Shown in pieces: positions 22,556 through 30,980 of a stretch of 32,699 nt of DNA; the stretch's first letter is position 1, and the number at the start of each line of letters is the position of its first letter. A program made the translations under genes and the position numbers. This stretch comes from CAYLZN01 sp964387935 (GTDB lineage Bacteria; Acidobacteriota; Vicinamibacteria; Vicinamibacterales; JAFNAJ01). The DNA lies in the NCBI GenBank assembly GCA_964387935.1, contig CAYLZN010000018.1, positions 1 through 32,699 of the forward strand, written 5' to 3'. The notes below the pieces were generated by a model. It was not told where the DNA came from, made no database searches, and was given only the letters and a program-made list of their open reading frames with translations.

Positions 22556-22963
22556 ATGCCGACGACCGCCGCCGCCGCGCCATCCCCTCCCCGAGGCGTC
22601 CACCCGCGACAGGTGCGTCTCGCGATGCAGGGCTTCTTCGGGATCATGGAGATCTGGGGCGCCGACAACACCCAGGCCCGCTCCATCCTCGGCCAGCCTG
22701 CCGAGCGGACGTTCTTCAAGTGGAAGCGCGGCGAGGTGGGTGCCGTGCCGCTCGACGTCCTTCGCCGGATTGGCTACGTGGCAGGCATCTGGAAGGCCCT
22801 GCAGATCGTCTATTCGGATTCGACCCAGGCCGACTCGTGGCTCCGTCGTCCGAATCGCGCGTTCGGGGACCAGGCCCCGCTCGACCGCATGAGCGCCGGC
22901 GACGTGACCGATCTCGTCACCGTGCGCGACTACCTCGACGCGGCGCGCGGGCCATGGTCCTAG
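22556..22963 (+). CDS. Xre/MbcA/ParS-type antitoxin (DUF2384) of the second RES module
   Basis: 135-aa antitoxin of the DUF2384 type. The N-terminal half has an HTH-like region (MEIWGADNTQARSILGQPAE, then RTFFKWKRG), and the C-terminal half (IWKALQIVYSDSTQADSWLR, PNRAFGDQAPLDRMSAGD) is the toxin-binding domain, including the conserved W-L-x-x-P-N-x-A-F and G-x-x-P-L patterns of this group. It differs clearly from the antitoxin at 20378-20722. ATG 22556 is preferred over ATG 22535/22538 because GAAGG precedes it and the upstream codons overlap the -10 element. Its stop overlaps the toxin start by 10 bp, so the two are coupled. Confidence 0.88.
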   Translation: MPTTAAAAPSPPRGVHPRQVRLAMQGFFGIMEIWGADNTQARSILGQPAERTFFKWKRGEVGAVPLDVLRRIGYVAGIWKALQIVYSDSTQADSWLRRPNRAFGDQAPLDRMSAGDVTDLVTVRDYLDAARGPWS

Positions 22964-23658
22964 AGCCCCCGCGTCGGCGGATCACCTGGACTCGCGCCAC
23001 GCGCATCGTCGCCGCACGCTTCCCGCCGGTCAATCTCTTCGAACGCGTGTCCACCGACCCCGGCGTGTGGGAGGCGCTCGTCGCGGCCGAAATGCTGGTC
23101 AACCCGCGTGTGCGAGACGAGGTTGGCGAGATCCAACTCGTGGCGCTACGCGACCGGGTCAGCGGCCCCGGCGCCAGCCTGGTCATGGCCGCGTTCACAC
23201 ACCTCAATCCTGCGGGCTCGCGGTTCTCCGATGGCAGCTACGGGGTCTACTACGCGGCAGGTGACCTGCCCACGGCGGTCGCCGAAACCGCGCACCACTT
23301 CGCCCGATTCGCCCGCGATGCCGGGGATGGGCCACGCTACGAGGATTTCCGCGTGATCGTCGGGAAACTCGACGATCGCCTCCACGACCTGGCGCGGCTT
23401 GCCGCGCCCCTCCGAGCCCCGCTGCTCGATCCCGATTCGTATGCGGCGAGCCAACCCTGGGCCCGCGCGTTGCGCGACGCAGGCAGCCGGGGTCTCCACT
23501 ATCCGAGCGTGCGTCACGCGCGCGGCCGGTGTGTGGCGATTTTCAGGCCGAGGTCCGTCGGCTTGCCGCGCGCAGTCGGGCACCTCCAGTACCATTGGGA
23601 TGGCGCGGCAGTCAGGCGGTACTTCGACTATGGGAGCGGGTCGTGGGTGGACCTGTGA
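22954..23658 (+). CDS. RES-domain toxin of the second RES-Xre module
   Basis: 234-aa RES toxin of the larger subtype. The catalytic region reads NPAGSRFSDGSYGVYYAAGD then TAVAETAHHFARF, giving the expected Arg, Tyr and Glu residues of this ADP-ribosyltransferase-like fold; characterised relatives degrade NAD+. The C-terminus (GLHYPSVRHARGRCVAIFRP) matches the conserved Y/S/R-rich end of the family. It begins inside the last codons of the antitoxin (ATGGTCCTAG) and ends 30 bp before a Ser/Thr kinase gene on the same strand, which may therefore be on the same transcript. No disruption is seen, so the module should be active. Confidence 0.88.
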   Translation: MVLEPPRRRITWTRATRIVAARFPPVNLFERVSTDPGVWEALVAAEMLVNPRVRDEVGEIQLVALRDRVSGPGASLVMAAFTHLNPAGSRFSDGSYGVYYAAGDLPTAVAETAHHFARFARDAGDGPRYEDFRVIVGKLDDRLHDLARLAAPLRAPLLDPDSYAASQPWARALRDAGSRGLHYPSVRHARGRCVAIFRPRSVGLPRAVGHLQYHWDGAAVRRYFDYGSGSWVDL

Positions 23659-23688
23659 CCGGGCACCTCTCATGAACCGTACCACGCG

Positions 23689-25800
<2,112 letters not shown>

Positions 25801-25807
25801 CCGGCCG

Positions 25808-26137
25808 GTGCTGATCGAGACCGCCTCCGGCGTTCCGATTGACATCTCGCTGGCGGCCCTGCCCTTCGAGCAGCGCGTCATGGATCGGTCGAGCGCGTTC
25901 GAGTTCGGGCCAGGTGTGGTCATCACGACGTGCTCGGCCGAGGACCTCGTCGTCTTGAAGGCCTTCGCCGATCGCCCGCAGGATTGGCTCGACATCGAGG
26001 GGGTCGTGGTCCGGCAGGGCCGGGCGCTGGACCGCGGGCTCGTGCTCGCCGAGCTGCGACCCCTCCTGGAGCTCAAAGAAGACCTCGATCCCGAAGCAAC
26101 GCTGGGCAAGGTGTTCCGGAAGCACCCGTCCGGGTGA
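25808..26137 (+). pseudogene. C-terminal remnant of an AbiEii/MNT-like nucleotidyltransferase
   Basis: 109 aa from GTG 25808. IDISLAALPFEQ, SAEDLVVLKAFADRPQDWLDIEGVV and the LLELKED end match the C-terminal half of AbiEii/MNT-type nucleotidyltransferases (usually about 190-220 aa). The N-terminal half, with the GG(Y/V)AL helix and the catalytic DxD-type acidic residues, is missing, because the kinase gene ends just 7 bp upstream. The remaining part begins exactly at the beta-strand that normally follows the active-site half. It is most simply a truncated gene, and should lack catalytic activity; a short regulatory product cannot be excluded. Confidence 0.65.
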
Positions 26138-26149
26138 CGCGACCGCCGT

Positions 26150-27454
26150 CTACGCGACGACCCTGCGCTGCCGTGCGGCCAGCACGAGGTGCAGGACGAG
26201 CATGGCGAGGGCTGCGGCCAGCACGACCATCAGGCCGGCGCGGAGATCCCCGCCGCGCGCGTCCGACACGTAGCCCACGGCGGGCGGGATGAGCAGCAGC
26301 CCCGCAAAGCCCACGCCCATCACGAGGCTCATCGCCGTACCCGCGATGCGCGGCGCCATCAGCGACGCCAGGCCCACCGACGTCGGGAAGATCGGGCCCA
26401 TGCCGAAGCCCGTGGCAACCAGGGCCCATCGCACCGTGCCGGCGTCGCCGGTGGTGAACGCAAGCAACAACGCGGCAGCGGTGATTGCCGATCCCGCCGC
26501 GAGCAGCCACAGGCTGTTGACGTGGAAGACGCCGAGCAGCACGCTCGAGACCAGCCGCCCCCCGAGCAGCGCGAAGGCGAAGAGCGACAGCGTCCGGAGC
26601 GCGTAGGTCGCGACCTCGACGCCCTGCGGGTCCTGCTCGAAGAACTGGCTCAGGCTCTGCGGCGCGGTGCGTGCCATGTCCTGCAGCCTCGAGGCGTCGA
26701 GGCCCATGCCGGCGAGCAGTTGCGGGTCGCGTTCCATGTAGGTCACGACCCACTTCCCCACCGACACCTCGGCGCCCACGTACATGAAGAGCGCCAGCGC
26801 GAGCAGCCAGAACTGCGGGTGGCGCAGCAGGTGGCGGGCCTCGTCGGTCGGGAAGGTCGCGGCGTGATCGGCTGCGGGGAACCTCGACGCGACCACGAAG
26901 AGGAGCAACGCGGCGGCGACGCCGGCGAGCGACCAGAAGATGAGCCCAAGGCCTCCGCTCCGCTGCAGCACCTGCACGACCAGCGGCAGCGACGCCAGCC
27001 CGAGGCCGAAGCAGATGTCGAGCAGGTTCAGCGCGGCATGGCGCCAGGTGGACGCGACGTAGGCCACGAGTGCGTGGCCCGCGCTCACGATCGCGTTGGC
27101 GCCGAGGCCGAGGACGAAGGCGCCCGCGAGCACGAGCCAGAGCGCCGCCTGGGGCTCGACCTGCGTGACGGTCAGCGCGAAACCGGCCAGCGCGACGATG
27201 ACCCCGAGGCTGCCGAACAGCAGCGCCGCCTTGTTGCCGAGACGATCGATGATCGGCCCGCTGGCCAGGTAGGCCAGCACCGCGCCCATGGCGTTGATCA
27301 GCAGGAAGTTGCCGATGGCCGTGTCGGTGGGCAGGAAGCCGCCGCGCTCGAGCGTCGGCAGCACGGACCCGGGCAGCGCCGCCAGCAGACCGTAGAGGAA
27401 GATCCCGAAGAAGGCGATGCACATCAGCACGATGTTGCTGCCAGCGGTCTTCAT
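26150..27454 (-). CDS. MFS sugar transporter (FucP-like)
   Basis: 434-aa major facilitator with twelve predicted helices. The cytoplasmic loop after helix 2 has GPIIDRLGNKAALLFG, the MFS signature. The overall pattern resembles the FHS/FucP group of sugar-proton symporters. A longer soluble insert (about residues 240-280, with QDMARTAPQSLSQFFEQD) sits in the second half. ATG at 27454 is supported by AGGAGA upstream; the open frame continues to 27637 but that part has no transporter features. It is the last gene of the minus-strand block headed by the discoidin-like gene at 29395; the Gfo/Idh gene ends 23 bp upstream, so a shared transcript is likely. Confidence 0.88.
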   Translation of the reverse strand: MKTAGSNIVLMCIAFFGIFLYGLLAALPGSVLPTLERGGFLPTDTAIGNFLLINAMGAVLAYLASGPIIDRLGNKAALLFGSLGVIVALAGFALTVTQVEPQAALWLVLAGAFVLGLGANAIVSAGHALVAYVASTWRHAALNLLDICFGLGLASLPLVVQVLQRSGGLGLIFWSLAGVAAALLLFVVASRFPAADHAATFPTDEARHLLRHPQFWLLALALFMYVGAEVSVGKWVVTYMERDPQLLAGMGLDASRLQDMARTAPQSLSQFFEQDPQGVEVATYALRTLSLFAFALLGGRLVSSVLLGVFHVNSLWLLAAGSAITAAALLLAFTTGDAGTVRWALVATGFGMGPIFPTSVGLASLMAPRIAGTAMSLVMGVGFAGLLLIPPAVGYVSDARGGDLRAGLMVVLAAALAMLVLHLVLAARQRRVVA

Positions 27455-27477
27455 CCGGTCTCCTGTCGTTGGCACGG

Positions 27478-28730
27478 TCACAGCAACTGCTCCGCGCCCC
27501 GTCCCTGCTGGATGAGGGGCACGTAGGTCTCGAGTTCCTTCAGCGTGGCAGGGTCCGTGAGGTCGATCGTGCGCCGCCGCTCCGCGGACAGGTACGACGC
27601 CATGACCAGGCGGGTCACCTCGAGGCCGTAGCTCCACGGCAGCAGGGCGTCGCGCCGCTCGCGGAACGCCTCGGCGGCGTCGGCGAGCTCGTCGGTGTAG
27701 CCGTAGAGATCGGCTTCGTTGTATTGCACCGCGAGGAGCCCGCGCGACGCCGTCGCCTTCTCGAGCGCGGTCTCGGCATCCTGCACGGCTTCCGCAGCCG
27801 CATCGCCAANNNNNNNNNNACGAACACCTGGAGCGGCGAGGCGAGCGTGTTGATCTCGAACGCGTAGCCGGGCCCGGTGCCGTCCATGAACAGCCGCAGC
27901 CCCTGTTTCTCGTACATCCACGAGCTCGTGAACTGCGCCTTGACCTTCTGGCCAGTCTCCGGGTTGCGGTAGGTGATCATCCCGGTGGTGAAGTCCTCGG
28001 CGGGCACCTTCGCGTAGTCCACGCCGCGCTGCGCCAGCAGCTTCTCGCGCCAGGCGGGCCGGCCCCACTTGAGCAGCGCGACCTCGGCATTCACGCTGAG
28101 CGGCTCGAGGAACGTCACGCCCTTGCCCACCGGTGTCAGCACCTGCCGGCCCACGGCGATGCTGTGACAGCCCATGTCGCACAGCACGCCGCCACCCTGG
28201 CGTGTCGGATCCCAGAACCAGCCCTCGTGCGGCCCGCCGTGCTCCTCTGCCGAGCGTGAGAGCGACAGCGGCCCCATGATCCGCTGCACGGGCGCGAGCT
28301 GCGCCATCTGCACGCGGATGGGCTTCATGAAGATCTGGTTCTCGAAGTAGGCCGTGCGCAGGCCGGCCGATTCCGCGAGCTCGACCAGACGCCGCGCTTC
28401 GGCCAGGTTGCGTCCGAGCGGCTTTTCGCAGATCGCCCCGATTACCCCGGCGCCCGCGCGCACCGCCGCGACGAGTTCCTCGACGATCGGAATGCGCGCG
28501 AAGTTCGGCGCGAAGATGGCGACCACGTCCACGTGCTGCGCCATCTCGGTCAGGGTCGCGAACACGGCAGGCTCACCGGCTCCAAGGCGACGCGCCATCG
28601 CCGCGAGCTCGGGCGCGCCGGCCCGGGCTGTCACCCCTGCCAGATCCAGGCCGCGCACCTGCGCCATCGCGGCCAGTTGAAAGCGGGCGATGAAGCCCGC
28701 CCCGACGAATCCAACCTTGAGGGGGCGCAT
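27478..28730 (-). CDS. Gfo/Idh/MocA-family oxidoreductase (interrupted by assembly gap)
   Basis: NAD(P)-dependent sugar dehydrogenase family, without a signal peptide, so cytoplasmic. MRPLKVGFVGAGFIARFQL gives the Rossmann motif at the start; ICEKPLGRN is the conserved EKP; GGGVLCDMGCHSI gives the D..H catalytic pair. The C-terminal part (RGLLAVQYNEADLYGYTDE, DPATLKELETYVPLIQQGRG) is typical of a separate subgroup. The N run at 27810-27819 lies between PLQVF and GDAAAEAV; closing it with one shared base gives PLQVFVGDAAAEAV in one frame. ATG 28730 overlaps the stop of the discoidin-like gene (TGATG). Together with the MFS gene downstream this forms an import/oxidation unit. Confidence 0.88.
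27810..27819. other. assembly gap (10 N) inside the Gfo/Idh gene
   Basis: Ten N. The left flank ends CATCGCCAA and the right begins ACGAACACC. Sharing one A gives, on the minus strand, TTC GTT GGC GAT, reading FVGD as the family has. As with the other gap, probably no sequence is missing. Confidence 0.9.
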
Positions 28731-29395
28731 CACTTGGTCCCGTACACCTCGACCTCGACGTAGTGGGTCAGGTCGTTGGCGGAGTTCCCGCGGGAGTACA
28801 GGCGCACGTAGCGACCCCTCACCCCCTTGGGGTCGAACAGCTTGCCCTCGGCCACCTCGATGTACTCCTTGTCCTTGCCGACGCCCAGCTTCGAGGTGTT
28901 GTCGTGGTCGTTGTTGAAGATCGTGGTCACCCCGCTCTTGAACGCCGGATCGTCGGACACCTGGACGATCACGTCCCGGTAAATGCGTGGCGAGGTGTGG
29001 TAGTGCCAGGCCAGGATGGCGTGCAGCGCATGCGGGGCGCCGAGGTCGATCTGCACCCATTGGGGCCCGGGCCCGAGCTCGACGAAGTAGCCGTCACTGC
29101 CGGACTTCTCGCCGTCGTTGATCATGTCCAGTTCGCCGATCACCGGCTGCATCTCGCTCGACGTCACCGTCTTCTTCGCCGACAGCAGCACCGTCCCCTT
29201 CGGCACGTAGAACGGCCCGCGCGACTTCCCGGTGACCGCCTCCAGGTTCGCGCTCTTGAGATTGGTGGGCGTGCCGATGAACATGGGCTTCGGAAGCTTC
29301 AGCCTCAGCTCTTCCTGGTTCGGGGCGGGCTGCGCGCCGAGCGTGGCGAGCATGACGGCGGAGACCAGCAGTCCAGCGAGCGTGCGTGCGTTCAT
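28730..29395 (-). CDS. secreted discoidin-like (F5/8 type C-like) protein
   Basis: 221 aa. A signal peptide (ARTLAGLLVSAVMLATLGAQ) leads into a region that looks like a galactose-binding jelly-roll: GPGPQWVQIDLGAPHALHAI, VIVQVSDDPAF, GRYVRLYSRG and the final YVEVEVYGTK are typical of discoidin/F5-8C-type carbohydrate- or surface-binding domains. The N-terminal 60 residues before it (LPKPMFIGTPTNLKSANLE) occur in similar Acidobacteriota/Planctomycetes proteins. No catalytic residues are evident; it probably binds glycans outside the cell. ATG 29395 has GAGG 7 bp upstream. The gene overlaps the following Gfo/Idh start by one base and diverges from the DUF1080 gene. Confidence 0.8.
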   Translation of the reverse strand: MNARTLAGLLVSAVMLATLGAQPAPNQEELRLKLPKPMFIGTPTNLKSANLEAVTGKSRGPFYVPKGTVLLSAKKTVTSSEMQPVIGELDMINDGEKSGSDGYFVELGPGPQWVQIDLGAPHALHAILAWHYHTSPRIYRDVIVQVSDDPAFKSGVTTIFNNDHDNTSKLGVGKDKEYIEVAEGKLFDPKGVRGRYVRLYSRGNSANDLTHYVEVEVYGTK

Positions 29396-29530
29396 GAACG
29401 GCCTCACAAGTTGACCCGACGGCGTCCGTCCGAACGTCGCCCGGGGTTGAACGGTTCGCCGGACCGCCTGGGCCTCAGCGCACCGCAAATCCTACACCGG
29501 CCGGGGCGCCGGGCCCATGCCGCCGCCCGG

Positions 29531-29560
29531 TTGCAGTCGGCGGTCCCGACAGCGTACAAC
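29531..29560 (+). promoter_or_regulatory. promoter of the DUF1080 gene
   Basis: TTGCAG at 29531-29536 and TACAAC at 29555-29560 with an 18-bp spacer. The start of transcription would be near 29567, only about 4 bp before the ATG at 29571, and there is no Shine-Dalgarno sequence, which suggests a near-leaderless message. It lies in the 175-bp space between divergent genes. Confidence 0.5.
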
Positions 29561-29570
29561 TTCATCCACC

Positions 29571-30311
29571 ATGCCGACACGCCTCACCGCCGCCCTCACG
29601 ACAGCCCTGTTCATCCTGGGCCTCGGCTCCGTCGCACGGACGCAGTCCCCGAACACGCTCACCAACGAGGAGCGGAGGCAGGGATGGCTCCTGCTCTTCA
29701 ACGGCCTGAACTTCGACGGGTGGCGGCAGTGCAACGGGACGACCATGCCGGCCAACTGGGCGATCGAAGACCAGGCGATGAAGGTCGTCACTGCCGAAGG
29801 CAAGAAGGTCGGCCAGAGCGGTGGTGGCGACATCCTCTACGCGGCGAAGAAGTACCGCAACTTCGAGCTGTCCATCGACTGGAAGACCGACAAGGGCGGC
29901 AACTCGGGGATCTTCTACAACGTCCGCGAGGTCCCCGGTCAGCCCATCTACTACGCCGCGCCCGAAATGCAGGTGCTCGACAACGTGGACGCCACCGACA
30001 ACAAGATCCCCAGCCACCTGGCCGGCTCGCTCTACGACATGCTCGCGGCCGACCCGAAGAGCGTCAGGCCCGCCGGCGAATGGAACACGATCGTCATCCG
30101 CGTGAAGGACGGCAGGGTCACGCACACGCAGAACGGCATGAAGGTCGTCGAGTACGAACTCTGGACGCCGGCGTGGGACGAGATGGTCCGCACCAGCAAG
30201 TTCAGGAACTTCCCGGGCTTCACCGAAGGCATCGCCCGGGAGGGCTACATCGGCCTCCAGGACCACGGGCACACCATCTGGTTCCGGAACGTCAAGATCC
30301 GGGAGCTGTGA
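29571..30311 (+). CDS. DUF1080 protein (3-keto-disaccharide hydrolase type), secreted
   Basis: 246 aa with a signal peptide (TRLTAALTTALFILGLGSVA). GWLLLFNGLNFDGWRQCNG, NFELSIDWKTDKGGNSGIFYN, and the final YIGLQDHGHTIWFRNVKIREL are the hallmark segments of PF06439 (DUF1080), a concanavalin-like fold; characterised members cleave 3-keto-glycosides in the periplasm. EMQVLDN holds acidic residues likely at the active site. The neighbours, Gfo/Idh oxidoreductase, MFS and discoidin-like genes on the other strand, fit a pathway in which a sugar is oxidised at C3 and the glycoside bond is then broken. The start follows a promoter almost directly. Confidence 0.9.
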   Translation: MPTRLTAALTTALFILGLGSVARTQSPNTLTNEERRQGWLLLFNGLNFDGWRQCNGTTMPANWAIEDQAMKVVTAEGKKVGQSGGGDILYAAKKYRNFELSIDWKTDKGGNSGIFYNVREVPGQPIYYAAPEMQVLDNVDATDNKIPSHLAGSLYDMLAADPKSVRPAGEWNTIVIRVKDGRVTHTQNGMKVVEYELWTPAWDEMVRTSKFRNFPGFTEGIAREGYIGLQDHGHTIWFRNVKIREL

Positions 30312-30351
30312 CGGGCCCGCTGCACCAGCCCGGCGACAGGGTCTCGCGGCA

Positions 30352-30363
30352 GTACAATATGAT
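30352..30363 (+). promoter_or_regulatory. overlapping -10 elements (TACAAT/TATGAT) of the small-protein cassette
   Basis: TACAAT at 30352-30357 and TATGAT at 30358-30363 lie directly before the ATG at 30368. Either would start the message at or next to the coding region. The stretch GGCAGTACAAT also occurs at 22547-22557 next to the start of the second RES-Xre antitoxin. No -35 is evident. Confidence 0.45.
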
Positions 30364-30367
30364 CCGC

Positions 30368-30580
30368 ATGAAGACGCGCAGGGACGTCGTCGAGACGCTG
30401 TTTCGCAGCGCGGCGGATCACGAGCGTGCCGACCGGGATTACTGGCGCTCGCTCTCACCGTCCGAGCGACTGGGGATGATGTGGCAGCTCACGCTCGACG
30501 TGTGGGCGTTCACCGGAGATCGCCGTGCTCAATCCCGACTTCCGCGACATGTTGTCCGCCTTCATCGAACAAGGGGTTGA
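30368..30580 (+). CDS. small protein paired with nucleotidyltransferase (possible antitoxin-like partner)
   Basis: 70 aa (73 if ATG 30359 is used): MKTRRDVVETLFRSAADHER, then ADRDYWRSLSPSERLGMMWQ, ending in RLPRHVVRLHRTRG. The DR-Y-SLSP-ERL pattern resembles small proteins that I recall being encoded just upstream of nucleotidyltransferases of the next gene's type. It is acidic-basic mixed with no membrane segment. It overlaps the nucleotidyltransferase by 56 bp in another frame, so both are expected together. A toxin-antitoxin-like role is inferred only from the gene arrangement. Confidence 0.6.
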   Translation: MKTRRDVVETLFRSAADHERADRDYWRSLSPSERLGMMWQLTLDVWAFTGDRRAQSRLPRHVVRLHRTRG

Positions 30581-30980
30581 GTTCCTCGTCGTCGGAGGTT
30601 ATGCGCTCGCGGCCCACGGGTTGCCCCGAGCGACCAAGGACCTCGATCTGTGGGTCCGACCCTCGGCTGAGAACGCGGCCAGGGTCCTGCACGCCCTGGA
30701 GACGTTCGGGGCGCCCCGCCATGGCCTGACCCACCGCGACCTCGAAACCGAGGGGACGATTTACCAGGTGGGTGTTCCGCCGAACCGGGTGGACGTGATC
30801 ACCACCGTGGACGGGGTCGAGTTCGCCGGCGCGTGGCCTGCGCGGGTCGAGATCGACATCGATGGCCTGAGGATCCCCGTCATCGGCCGCCGCCAGTTGA
30901 TTGCGAACAAGCGTACCGTCGGACGTCCGCAGGACCTCCTCGACGCCGACCTGCTCGAGGCTGCGGAGTCACCTGGATGA
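30525..30980 (+). CDS. nucleotidyltransferase-fold protein (DUF6036/MNT-like)
   Basis: 151 aa with a DNA polymerase beta-type nucleotidyltransferase fold. FLVVGGYALAAHG is the GG helix, TKDLDLWV holds the DxD metal-binding pair, and NRVDVITTV supplies the third acidic residue; GRRQLIANKRTVGRPQDLLD is the usual C-terminal signature. The catalytic set is complete, unlike the remnant at 25808-26137. GTG at 30525 is chosen because GGAGAT precedes it by 7 bp. It overlaps the small upstream gene and its stop overlaps the kinase start (ATGA at 30977-30980), giving a tight three-gene cassette. Family members include toxin or antitoxin nucleotidyltransferases; the substrate is unknown. Confidence 0.82.
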   Translation: MLNPDFRDMLSAFIEQGVEFLVVGGYALAAHGLPRATKDLDLWVRPSAENAARVLHALETFGAPRHGLTHRDLETEGTIYQVGVPPNRVDVITTVDGVEFAGAWPARVEIDIDGLRIPVIGRRQLIANKRTVGRPQDLLDADLLEAAESPG

